Source of the DNA: CABMGO01 sp964574775 | GTDB lineage: Archaea > Nanobdellota > Nanobdellia > Pacearchaeales > GW2011-AR1 | Direction of reading: 5' to 3' | DNA: 7,389 bases | Assembly (NCBI GenBank): GCA_964574775.1 | Contig: CAZNOS010000036.1 | Coordinates: 1 to 7,389, forward strand | In this document: positions 1 through 6,155 of the stretch, in pieces | How positions within the stretch are numbered: the stretch's first letter is position 1 | How the letters are laid out: each line of letters opens with the position of its first letter | Made by a program: the position numbers and the translations under genes | The notes under the pieces: generated by a model | What the model saw: the letters and a program-made list of their open reading frames with translations, nothing else | Databases searched by the model: none | What the model was told of the DNA's origin: nothing

Positions 1-407
1 CCTGTAGTAATATTCCTGCCGACTGTTTTGTTTTGGGTGAATCTTTTTTTGTCGGGAAAAACATTGAACAATGCGGGATCCAATTTTATAAATTTGGTAA
101 CCAACCAAGACTATCACTTGCAAAAATTGAAAGAAATTTATTACATCATTTAAATTTCAATTCTAATGGTCAATTTTTATTAGCAAATGATACCGTAAAT
201 GCAATACCAATCGGAACACCAATAGTTACTCATTACCCAGTTGACTTAAGAAAAATTCTCAGTACCTATCCAATTGAACTAGCAAAATTCGCTCGCCAAC
301 TTGGGTTCGAAAACAATTCCCAAAACGCACCGAATGCCTTTACTTTTGGCAATTCAATAGACACAAATAGTCTGAGCTATGTAGCCGCACAATTTTATAG
401 AATTTAA
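1..407 (+). CDS. 3' part of an unrecognised protein, cut by window edge
   Basis: The reading frame is open from base 3 to the TAA at 405-407, giving at least 134 residues, and it continues past the left edge. The first possible start inside the window is a TTG at 33, but the codons before it are open and read like protein (C-S-N-I-P-A-D-C-F-V), so I treat this as a 3' fragment. The visible part is soluble-looking, with no hydrophobic span, and is rich in Asn, Phe and Ile. It ends in an aromatic tail, Q-F-Y-R-I. I recognise no domain or catalytic motif. A run of seven T's just after the stop (413-419) could act as an archaeal U-tract terminator. The gene is convergent with the next one, with only 2 nt between the stop codons. 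Confidence 0.72.
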   Translation, partial: CSNIPADCFVLGESFFVGKNIEQCGIQFYKFGNQPRLSLAKIERNLLHHLNFNSNGQFLLANDTVNAIPIGTPIVTHYPVDLRKILSTYPIELAKFARQLGFENNSQNAPNAFTFGNSIDTNSLSYVAAQFYRI

Positions 408-409
408 TA

Positions 410-901
410 TTATTTTTTTCTAATCTGTATAAAATTCGTTAGATTTTCTTTTTTATAGTTTATGCACTCTTTTGTTATTGCATCAACTTTTATTCTAAGC
501 ATATCTATAGTCGCTGTTGTACAAGTCAAATCCCAAAAACCCTCTCTTAAAATTCCTATAATTTTTGTTATAACAGAACTATCTTTATTTTCAGATTGCA
601 ATTTTTCAACAATCTCCCAAAGATTTTCAACATCTATTTGGATCTTATCCAGCTCGAGTTTTTTTGATACAATATTCGTTTCTTGATTTTGAACCTTAAT
701 TTCGTCAAATGGGTATTCAGAATAGGCTATTTTCTTAGTTGTTGGAGTAAAGAAATCGAATTGTATTTTATCGCCTTCCTTTTCATTTTTAGACAAAATC
801 GTAAATATGGCATATAAAAAAGAATCTTCATTATCCCTAATAAACTTCTCATATCCAGATTTTTGTTTCAATCTTTCAAGTAACGGTTGTGAATTTACCA
901 T
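410..901 (-). CDS. conserved-looking hypothetical protein, 163 aa (DPANN type)
   Basis: Complete ORF with ATG start and TAA stop, no signal peptide or membrane span. The N-terminus is helical (L-L-E-R-L-K-Q-K), then comes a segment E-D-S-F-L-Y-A-I-F-T-I-L (25-36), a strand-like stretch D-K-I-Q-F-D-F-F-T-P (44-53), a charged linker, and a helical C-terminal half with D-L-T-C at 124-127. From memory the pattern 'ED-x-F/Y-LYA-x-F ... D-x-x-Q-x-DF-x-x-P' resembles an unnamed family common in Woesearchaeota-like genomes. That is an impression, not a search result, and no function is known to me. A TATA-like CTTAAAAA starts 29 nt upstream of the ATG, so a leaderless transcript is likely and this ATG is probably the true start. 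Confidence 0.8.
   Translation of the reverse strand: MVNSQPLLERLKQKSGYEKFIRDNEDSFLYAIFTILSKNEKEGDKIQFDFFTPTTKKIAYSEYPFDEIKVQNQETNIVSKKLELDKIQIDVENLWEIVEKLQSENKDSSVITKIIGILREGFWDLTCTTATIDMLRIKVDAITKECINYKKENLTNFIQIRKK
411..420 (+). terminator. possible U-tract terminator of the left-edge gene
   Basis: The sequence TATTTTTTTC follows the plus-strand stop by 3 nt. Archaeal RNA polymerase commonly terminates at oligo-T without a hairpin. The run lies inside the last codons of the opposing gene, so base composition alone could also explain it. Confidence 0.35.
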
Positions 902-922
902 TTAAATTACTATAAAAATAGG

Positions 923-930
923 TTTTTAAG
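923..930 (-). promoter_or_regulatory. TATA-like box of the 163-aa gene
   Basis: CTTAAAAA on the minus strand, first base 29 nt before the ATG at 901. This matches the spacing of the other leaderless-type promoters in the window. It sits in the 34-bp gap between this gene and its upstream neighbour. Confidence 0.5.
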
Positions 931-935
931 CATAA

Positions 936-1205
936 TTATTGTTTATTTTTTCTTACAAGACGAGGTCTTGGTTTTCCCTTATTTGCTTCAGCCCTTGCTT
1001 CAGCCAGCCTTATTCTTATTTGCACAACTGTTTCATAATAATTTGGGACAAATTGTTCATCTTCTAGCGGATCTCTAATCATTGCCATTGGTAATTTTCT
1101 TTTAAGGACAGATTTTAATGTATCCACATGATAATCAACAGAGCTTTCAGAAGGATGCAGACATTTTTCTCCAAATTTTCTGTTCTCGTGTATCAAAACT
1201 AACAA
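936..1205 (-). CDS. small basic-tailed hypothetical protein; start uncertain
   Basis: The 89-aa version starts at a TTG (1205-1203) preceded by GAGG with 5 nt spacing, a possible ribosome binding site. However, the frame stays open upstream to base 1298 (120 codons). That extension contains no ATG, GTG or TTG but looks like coding sequence: a charged helical run (K-V-R-E-Y-A-E-E-L ... S-E-K-E-E-R-L-L) leads smoothly into the rest. The protein contains P-L-E-D-E-Q-F-V-P-N-Y-Y, a long helix, and an Arg/Lys-rich end (K-G-K-P-R-P-R-L-V-R-K-N-K-Q) that could bind nucleic acid. I do not recognise the family. No TATA box precedes it at the usual distance, so it is probably read from the transcript of the 69-aa ORF upstream, whose stop overlaps this open frame by about 20 nt. 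The pair may be one frameshifted gene. Confidence 0.6.
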   Translation of the reverse strand: MLVLIHENRKFGEKCLHPSESSVDYHVDTLKSVLKRKLPMAMIRDPLEDEQFVPNYYETVVQIRIRLAEARAEANKGKPRPRLVRKNKQ

Positions 1206-1276
1206 TCTTTCCTCTTTTTCTGAAATATGATCTGTTAACTCTTCTGCATATTCCCTAACCTTTGCCCTAGTTAACC

Positions 1277-1486
1277 CTAGGCGCCCATGCCTCCAAAATT
1301 AGAAGTTGCCAAAACCTTACCTTGATTAACCAACTGAAGTCCGTAATGAACAATAGACACACCCGAAGGCGAATCAGCATCAAGTCTTAATCCTGTTCTA
1401 AAAAGAGGAACAGATTCGGAACTAATTTGTGCCCAAGGCTCTTGGTAAAAACATACATCGTACCTTGTTTGCGTTTTGCTTGCCAT
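1277..1486 (-). CDS. small hypothetical protein, 69 aa (or N-terminal part of a frameshifted gene)
   Basis: ATG start, TAG stop. The product M-A-S-K-T-Q-T-R-Y-D-V ... ends in S-N-F-G-G-M-G-A and has no membrane span or motif I recognise. Two TATA-like boxes lie upstream, one at the leaderless distance and one 24 nt further out. The frame of the following small gene overlaps this one in the -1 register over 1280-1298. At 1298-1295 the minus strand reads TTTT, where a -1 slip on the Phe64 codon would join the two frames into a protein of about 183 aa. Both readings are open: a genuine 69-aa protein, or the first third of a broken or recoded gene. Confidence 0.55.
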   Translation of the reverse strand: MASKTQTRYDVCFYQEPWAQISSESVPLFRTGLRLDADSPSGVSIVHYGLQLVNQGKVLATSNFGGMGA

Positions 1487-1508
1487 TTCTTAAATTATCA
1501 CAGAACTC

Positions 1509-1516
1509 TTTTAAAA
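1509..1516 (-). promoter_or_regulatory. TATA-like box of the 69-aa gene (leaderless distance)
   Basis: TTTTAAAA on the minus strand, first base exactly 30 nt before the ATG at 1486. Confidence 0.45.
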
Positions 1517-1532
1517 TAAAGTAGCAAAGAAC

Positions 1533-1540
1533 TATTTAAA
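1533..1540 (-). promoter_or_regulatory. second TATA box upstream of the 69-aa gene
   Basis: TTTAAATA followed by G, the same nonamer found at three other promoters here. The first base is 54 nt before the ATG, so use of this box would give a leader of about 24 nt. Together with the box at 1509-1516 this suggests tandem promoters, or that only one of the two is used. Confidence 0.45.
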
Positions 1541-1545
1541 TATTT

Positions 1546-3291
1546 CTATTCCCGTTCCTTAATCTCTTCCAATAATTCTTTAATAAATTTCTTTTTATCA
1601 ACGCCAAATTTCGGCTTATCTTCGCCACGTTTTTTTAGAGCTAAAGTTCCCTTTTCTTCTTCTTTGTCGCCGATTGTTATTACGTAAGGAATTTTCATTA
1701 GTGCAGCAGTTCTAACTTTGTCGTTCATTGTGGAAGAGCTAAAATCTGCGTCGGCTCTGATTCCTTCTTCTTTCAATTCGTCAAGAACTTTCTGAGCGGC
1801 TTTTTCGTTTCTGTCTGTAAAAGATAAAACTCTAACTTGAACCGGAGACAACCAAGTCGGTAAATTACCATTTGTATGTTCCAATAAAATTCCTAAGAAT
1901 CTTTCCACGCTTCCATATATAACTCGATGAAGCATTATGGGTCTTTTCTTAGAATTATCTTTGTCAACATATTCTAATTCAAATCTTTCTGGCATTTGGA
2001 AATCTAATTGAATAGTAGAGCATTGCCAAGTTCTTCCTAGTGAATCTTTAACATGGAAATCTATTTTTGGCCCGTAAAAGACGCCATCCCCAGGATTTAG
2101 CTTGTAGTTCATTTTTCTTTTTTTAAGAACATTTTCTAGGGTTGATTCTGCCAAATCCCAAGTTTTTTCATCGCCCATTCTTTTCTCGGGTCGAGTTGAA
2201 AGTTCTACATGATCAAATTTCACATTAAATTTTTTATAGAATGTATCAATAATTTTTATTATATTTCCTATTTCTTCTTCCAACTGTTCTTCTGTACAAA
2301 AAATGTGTGCGTCGTCTTGTGTAAACTTAATCACTCTAAATAGACCGGCCAATACTCCGGATAATTCTTGTCTATGAACTATTCCTAGCTCGCCAACTCT
2401 TAACGGCAAATCTTTATATGATTTTGGCGAAGATTTGTAAACAAGCATTCCGCCGGGGCAATTCATCGGCTTAACTGCAAAGTCTCTGTCCTCATATTTA
2501 GAGAGGAAAATATTTTCTTTATATTTCTCCCAATGTCCAGAAATTTGCCAAAGCTTTCTATCCAAAATTTGAGGTGTTGAGATTTCTTGATACCCTGCTT
2601 TTCTATGTTCACTTCTCCAATATTCTGCAAGTGCGTTGTAGATAATCAGACCGTTGTTGTGCCAAAATACCATTCCTGGTGCAACTTCATTAAACGAAAA
2701 TAAATCTAAATTCTTTCCAATAATTCTATGGTCGTTATCTTTCAATTTTGAAGTATCAAGTTTAGATTTAGAAATACTTGCTAGAAGTTTTTTCGGGTCA
2801 TATTCTTCTTCTTTTTTGACTAGCAGAGCTGACCCCTGCGGGGCTTTACTATTAATCTGTTCTGTTTGATTCCCAATATTTCTCGACAATTCCGACAAAG
2901 GATGTCCTTTACATTTCAATTCAAATTCTTTATAGTATCCAAATGGAGCCCTATAAACTTCAATCTTCTTAGATTTCAATTCTTTTTCAGCGTCAATTAA
3001 AAGTTGTTTCGCAAAATCTGGACTAGATAAAGACGAAGATAAATGTGCGTATGGATAAAGAACGATTCGTTCGACTTTTCCTATTTTTTCTTTTAAATCT
3101 AAAACATTTTTTATATAATCAGCTAGAATATTTTTATTCGATTCGTCTACCTCTTCAACAGCAGTCATAATTACTAAGGGCTCTTTTACTTCAACGGCTT
3201 TGTTTTCCTCTGCCGGAAGTTCTATTCCTTTAATTGCTGGTTTCACTGGTTTAAACTTAATATAATCGCAATGTAATGAAAGTATTTTCAT
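1546..3291 (-). CDS. thrS: threonyl-tRNA synthetase, archaeal type
   Basis: Cytosolic class II synthetase that charges tRNA-Thr with threonine. Complete at 581 aa, near the usual archaeal length. Residues 1 to about 145 form the archaea-specific D-Tyr-deacylase-like editing domain that removes mischarged serine. It shows A-P-F-G-Y-Y-K (115-121), whose Lys is probably the editing lysine known from Pyrococcus, and K-G-H-P-L-S-E-L-S-R (128-137). The catalytic domain follows: motif 1 around 203-243, M-N-C-P-G-G (276-281), motif 2 with H-R-Q-E (306-309), D-D-A-H-I-F (326-331), and motif 3 G-S-V-E-R-F (460-465). The expected zinc ligands are all present: Cys278, His329, His455. The anticodon-binding domain runs from about 483 to the end. 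The ATG lies 30 nt after a TATA-like box, indicating a leaderless mRNA. The family call is firm. Confidence 0.98.
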   Translation of the reverse strand: MKILSLHCDYIKFKPVKPAIKGIELPAEENKAVEVKEPLVIMTAVEEVDESNKNILADYIKNVLDLKEKIGKVERIVLYPYAHLSSSLSSPDFAKQLLIDAEKELKSKKIEVYRAPFGYYKEFELKCKGHPLSELSRNIGNQTEQINSKAPQGSALLVKKEEEYDPKKLLASISKSKLDTSKLKDNDHRIIGKNLDLFSFNEVAPGMVFWHNNGLIIYNALAEYWRSEHRKAGYQEISTPQILDRKLWQISGHWEKYKENIFLSKYEDRDFAVKPMNCPGGMLVYKSSPKSYKDLPLRVGELGIVHRQELSGVLAGLFRVIKFTQDDAHIFCTEEQLEEEIGNIIKIIDTFYKKFNVKFDHVELSTRPEKRMGDEKTWDLAESTLENVLKKRKMNYKLNPGDGVFYGPKIDFHVKDSLGRTWQCSTIQLDFQMPERFELEYVDKDNSKKRPIMLHRVIYGSVERFLGILLEHTNGNLPTWLSPVQVRVLSFTDRNEKAAQKVLDELKEEGIRADADFSSSTMNDKVRTAALMKIPYVITIGDKEEEKGTLALKKRGEDKPKFGVDKKKFIKELLEEIKERE

Positions 3292-3313
3292 AAGATTAAC
3301 AATAAGAGGCCGT

Positions 3314-3321
3314 TTATAAAA
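3314..3321 (-). promoter_or_regulatory. TATA-like box of thrS
   Basis: TTTTATAA on the minus strand, first base 30 nt before the thrS ATG. It directly abuts the TAA stop (3322-3324) of the upstream glycosyltransferase gene, so thrS has its own promoter despite the 30-bp gap. Confidence 0.5.
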
Positions 3322-4056
3322 TTAGCGATATTTTTCCCTAAAGGGATTCGGACTCTTCCACTCTTTAAAAGCAGGACAGGTCGTAGGTGAACGAGCAAAA
3401 TCATGCTTCTTATGTTGTCCGCCACCATACCATTCACCTATCTTCTTATCAATCGCAATATAATGTGGTTTAAAATGAAAAATCTTTGCCTCAGTATATG
3501 CTATCCTTCTATCTGATTCATCCAACCGCCTTCCATTCGCATATGGAAACTCCCAAACCTCTCCGTCTGAACTACCATAACGAATTGAACCAGTTCTAAA
3601 AAATCTAATACCGTGTCCACAACCCTCATTCTCCCATCCATTTGATCTTACGTCTCTAAATGTAAAATAAATTCCAGTTCTATCTTCTGTCATAGGAACC
3701 ATCTCCCCTAATCTTTCAAAACCAGATGAAAGCAAAACCTCATCGCAATCCAAAACGAATGTAAATGGAGTTTCAACTTTTCCAATACTAAAATTTCTCG
3801 CATCTACATAATTCACAAACGGATGATCAACAACTTTTAAATTTGAAAATTCTGAAGCAAGCTGTTCTAATTCTTGCCTAGTTCCGTCTATACTTCCAGT
3901 ATCAACGACAACTGCCCTCTCAACATGTGGAGCGTGTGTTTCAACAAAACTTCTAATACCAGATTTTCCAGGCAACTGTGCTGGATTAATCATTTCGTCT
4001 CTAACAATCGCACAAAGAGTAGTATCTTTTAAAAAAGGAGAATCGACGATTGCCAT
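3322..4056 (-). CDS. family 2-like glycosyltransferase (GT-A fold), 244 aa
   Basis: Predicted to transfer a sugar from a nucleotide-sugar donor; donor and acceptor are unknown. The N-terminal half carries the family signatures in order: L-C-A-I-V-R-D-E (14-21, first strand of the nucleotide-binding fold), V-V-D-T-G-S-I-D-G-T-R (50-60), D-A-R-N-F-S-I (85-91), and the metal-binding D-C-D-E (103-106, a DxD motif). The C-terminal part has G-I-R-F-F-R (149-154) and an H-F-K-P-H-Y stretch (194-199) in the acceptor region. There is no membrane span, so it should be cytosolic. It is compact for the family but looks complete. It begins 10 nt after the stop of a small membrane-protein gene, with no Shine-Dalgarno or TATA box of its own, so the two are co-transcribed. 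The upstream protein, or a surface glycan made with it, is a possible acceptor (inference). Confidence 0.85.
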   Translation of the reverse strand: MAIVDSPFLKDTTLCAIVRDEMINPAQLPGKSGIRSFVETHAPHVERAVVVDTGSIDGTRQELEQLASEFSNLKVVDHPFVNYVDARNFSIGKVETPFTFVLDCDEVLLSSGFERLGEMVPMTEDRTGIYFTFRDVRSNGWENEGCGHGIRFFRTGSIRYGSSDGEVWEFPYANGRRLDESDRRIAYTEAKIFHFKPHYIAIDKKIGEWYGGGQHKKHDFARSPTTCPAFKEWKSPNPFREKYR

Positions 4057-4066
4057 AGTATTTTTA

Positions 4067-4519
4067 TTATTGAGATTTTACATTAGTTGAAGAAATCTTA
4101 GTTGCTACATTTCCAGAAAACCAGCTATGATAGCCACGTAAGTCATAAAGTCCACTATCAGATGCATGAGCTCCACTTCTATGGAAAGCATCATCACAAT
4201 TAAAATTTTTATCATCATTTCTGAAAGAAACCTCTTCTTGACGTCTTGGAAAAGCAATACTGCCCGGTTGCCAACCTTGCATTTCTACCCCAAAAACGGG
4301 AGAATATTCTCCTTCAGATTTTTCAAAATGATAACCCAAATAAGGAATTCCATGATAATCAATTGGCGTTCTAGTTAATCTATCAGAAGCAAAAACTCCA
4401 CCAATAAGTAAAGCTGCAGCAGCTACCACTTTTGCAATAGATCCGACGCCAGAATTTCCTCTTCTGTTTATAGAATTTTGATTCCACGCACCAGTTCCAA
4501 TATTGTCTGTATTTACCAT
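4067..4519 (-). CDS. small membrane-anchored or secreted protein of unknown function, 150 aa
   Basis: The ATG start is supported by a TATA box at the leaderless distance. The N-terminus is polar and Asn/Gly-rich with Arg19-Arg20 and Lys30. A single hydrophobic span follows at about residues 26-45 (V-A-A-A-A-L-L-I-G-G-V-F-A). By the positive-inside rule the first 25 residues stay in the cytosol and the remaining 105 lie outside. V-F-A before Ser45 also resembles a signal-peptidase site, so cleavage and secretion are possible. The exterior part has many aromatic and His residues (Y-H-G-I-P-Y-L-G-Y-H-F, G-Y-H-S-W-F) and one Cys (108), with no domain I recognise. It is first gene of an operon with the glycosyltransferase downstream, which is consistent with, but does not prove, a glycosylated surface protein. 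Confidence 0.75.
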   Translation of the reverse strand: MVNTDNIGTGAWNQNSINRRGNSGVGSIAKVVAAAALLIGGVFASDRLTRTPIDYHGIPYLGYHFEKSEGEYSPVFGVEMQGWQPGSIAFPRRQEEVSFRNDDKNFNCDDAFHRSGAHASDSGLYDLRGYHSWFSGNVATKISSTNVKSQ

Positions 4520-4540
4520 GGCTAATTCATAAAAAGAGAC

Positions 4541-4548
4541 TATTTAAA
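4541..4548 (-). promoter_or_regulatory. TATA box of the membrane protein-glycosyltransferase operon
   Basis: TTTAAATA followed by G on the minus strand, first base 29 nt before the ATG at 4519. A transcript starting at or next to the ATG is expected. Confidence 0.65.
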
Positions 4549-4596
4549 TCTTTCGTTTTTGTTGTAACTAAGTAGTGACATAAAAATACAAATGTT

Positions 4597-4604
4597 TTTA
4601 AATA
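4597..4604 (+). promoter_or_regulatory. TATA box of the 253-aa gene
   Basis: TTTAAATA followed by G, first base exactly 30 nt before the ATG at 4627. There is no Shine-Dalgarno before the ATG, consistent with a leaderless mRNA. Confidence 0.65.
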
Positions 4605-4626
4605 GTGTTATATTACATATCTTAAG

Positions 4627-5388
4627 ATGGCAAAGGTAACAATTGGCCAACGAGAACAGATGAGAGAAAGACTCTCTAAGGATTTATCTGAATCAGGAAT
4701 ATCCATCAGAAGACAATTAGGAGAAGACTGTTTATTGCTCAATACTCCCGATGGAGATGTTTATTTTTTCTATCACACATCCACGCTGAATGTAGAAGAT
4801 ATGGAGAGAATTGAAAGAAGTAGGATGGATAAAGGAACGGTTTCAAACATTTTTTATAAAGACGGCAAAACATTTTTTGTTCCACTCAGAGAAGATCAAC
4901 TTCACAAAAAATTTAAAAGAAGCTTCGGAAGCTTAGGATATGAAGATGCAAAAGCCATGATAGCATTAAGGGAAAAAGAAAAATACGTATTGGCAATTCA
5001 GGCTGGAAACAGAAATCTCGCATACTATCAACCAGACACAACCGAAACTGGCGGCAGATTACAAGAAGGATTGGTTTTATTCAATATGACCGTTCCGCAA
5101 AAAAGTTATAATCACGTTCCAGAAAACAGACCTGGATATCATCACATAATGGAACAACACGGAACAGACTTTGTAGATTTTGCACGTTCCGCAAGCAGAA
5201 GAAGACTCGAAGGAAAATTAGTATTCAAGCCGGTTGCAAACAATAGACAAGTAGCTGTTTTATCTTCAATACCAACGGTAATTACACCCGCATCTTATTC
5301 AGATGTAGTAAGAAATTTCCTGGAACAAACTGGAAAAACTCTCGAGGATTTTGGAGGAGATGTTTCTGAATATATAGATCCACAATAA
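4627..5388 (+). CDS. unrecognised soluble protein, 253 aa
   Basis: Complete ORF from ATG to TAA. The start is supported by the TATA box 30 nt upstream. I recognise no family. There is no signal peptide or membrane span. The N-terminal 30 residues are a charged helix (Q-R-E-Q-M-R-E-R-L-S-K-D-L). A strand-rich part follows (C-L-L-L-N-T-P-D-G-D-V-Y-F-F-Y, 35-49), then a basic stretch H-K-K-F-K-R (93-98), a helix at about 105-120, and a His-rich patch N-H-V-P-E-N-R-P-G-Y-H-H-I-M-E-Q-H (162-178). The patch could bind metal but lacks a known motif. A basic helix R-S-A-S-R-R-R-L follows, and the C-terminus is acidic. Its neighbour 34 nt downstream is a putative zinc peptidase with a separate promoter, and the divergent neighbour is a membrane-protein operon. 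Whether these act together is unknown. Confidence 0.8.
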   Translation: MAKVTIGQREQMRERLSKDLSESGISIRRQLGEDCLLLNTPDGDVYFFYHTSTLNVEDMERIERSRMDKGTVSNIFYKDGKTFFVPLREDQLHKKFKRSFGSLGYEDAKAMIALREKEKYVLAIQAGNRNLAYYQPDTTETGGRLQEGLVLFNMTVPQKSYNHVPENRPGYHHIMEQHGTDFVDFARSASRRRLEGKLVFKPVANNRQVAVLSSIPTVITPASYSDVVRNFLEQTGKTLEDFGGDVSEYIDPQ

Positions 5389-5392
5389 AAAT

Positions 5393-5400
5393 ATTTAATA
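5393..5400 (+). promoter_or_regulatory. TATA-like box of the zincin gene
   Basis: ATTTAATA, first base 30 nt before the ATG at 5423, inside the 34-bp gap after the previous stop. The zincin gene can therefore be transcribed on its own as a leaderless mRNA as well as by read-through. Confidence 0.55.
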
Positions 5401-5422
5401 AGCATTTATTTTACGTAACCAA

Positions 5423-6079
5423 ATGACACAGCTAACGGAAAACGATTATAAAGATGCGCAAAAATCACAAAACGGAAATATCAGACAAGATTTTTTAGAT
5501 GCATTATATTTAGAGGGAATAGAGAGATTTGTAAACGATGTTATTTATATGCCAGTCGACGAAGACGAAACATTAATGTCCTGCACAAACGATTACTTTG
5601 ATTTCCCCGAAAAATTCGGAATCGCAATACCAAAATCCAGAAGAAGCACATTATGGGTGCACCCAAATGGCTTTCAGCTTTCGTTTCCATTATTTTTATC
5701 AGCGCTCATTGATCATGAAGGCCAACACGCAAGACAAAATTATATGAAACCAATTTTTAAGGCAAGGGCATACGCAACAGAATTAGCTACAAGAAATCCA
5801 AAAAAATTATTATATTACGAATTATTAGACGAAATTCCCGCCTATGCGAATGAGGTTGCTTTAAGCGAATTACGAGGAATCAAAACAGAATCTTCGAAAC
5901 ATTTTGTTCTTAACTCAATCGAAAAAATTGGAAGACTAAGAAAAAGATTTACTCCAATAAGAAACGCCGAAGAAGATTTACGAGCTATTCTATGTAATGC
6001 ACCGGGTGATGATTTAGTAAGACGGCTTCTAAAAAATAAAAAAATTCAAATGGCAATTCAGGGAAAAGGGTTTAAATAA
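5423..6079 (+). CDS. putative zinc metallopeptidase (HExxH zincin), 218 aa
   Basis: The core signature is A-L-I-D-H-E-G-Q-H-A-R-Q (94-105): His98 and His102 would bind zinc and Glu99 would activate water. A likely third ligand is Glu137 in L-L-D-E-I-P-A-Y-A-N-E (134-144), 35 residues on. That helix resembles the 'E-x-x-A' ligand helix of gluzincins. Before the motif, hydrophobic residues (F-Q-L-S-F-P-L-F-L-S-A-L-I, 84-96) fit the usual buried strand and active-site helix rather than a membrane span. No signal peptide is seen, so it is probably cytosolic. The C-terminal third is basic (R-L-R-K-R-F, R-R-L-L-K-N-K-K). I cannot assign a named peptidase family, and the substrate is unknown. It follows the 253-aa gene by 34 nt with its own TATA-like box. 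The start is well supported by that box. Confidence 0.72.
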   Translation: MTQLTENDYKDAQKSQNGNIRQDFLDALYLEGIERFVNDVIYMPVDEDETLMSCTNDYFDFPEKFGIAIPKSRRSTLWVHPNGFQLSFPLFLSALIDHEGQHARQNYMKPIFKARAYATELATRNPKKLLYYELLDEIPAYANEVALSELRGIKTESSKHFVLNSIEKIGRLRKRFTPIRNAEEDLRAILCNAPGDDLVRRLLKNKKIQMAIQGKGFK

Positions 6080-6120
6080 AAAATTATTATTGAATAATTT
6101 TCAATTTTATCAAAATTTTT
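6080..6120 (+). terminator. two AT-only hairpins after the zincin stop, possible terminator
   Basis: Immediately after the TAA are perfect 9-bp arms (6080-6088 and 6093-6101, loop ATTG). Next comes a 6-bp hairpin (6103-6108 and 6112-6117, loop ATC) that runs into five T's ending at 6120. Short palindromes arise easily in such AT-rich DNA, so function is uncertain. Confidence 0.35.
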
Positions 6121-6155
6121 CACTTTCGATTTATATTCTACAAAACAAAAGTATT

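Larger units (their letters stand above)
4520..4626. promoter_or_regulatory. divergent promoter region between the two unknown operons
   Basis: This 107-bp gap contains two back-to-back TATA boxes: minus strand at 4548-4541 and plus strand at 4597-4604. The 48 bp between the boxes would hold the B-recognition elements and any shared regulator site. I see no convincing operator palindrome there, only a weak ACT-A-AGT. Confidence 0.7.

Noticed and set aside
33..407. A complete 124-aa gene starting at TTG 33.
   Set aside because: The frame is open to the window edge with protein-like codons before the TTG and no promoter at the right distance, so a 3' fragment is more likely.
1265..1285. Repeat of CCCTAG separated by TTAA as a telomere-like or recombination site.
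   Set aside because: Only two copies with a 5-bp stem. Too short to support a mobile-element end or attachment site.
4440..4480. Twin-arginine (Tat) signal in the 150-aa membrane protein (Arg19-Arg20).
   Set aside because: The residues after the Arg pair (G-N-S-G) lack the hydrophobic positions of the Tat motif, so a Sec-type span is more likely.
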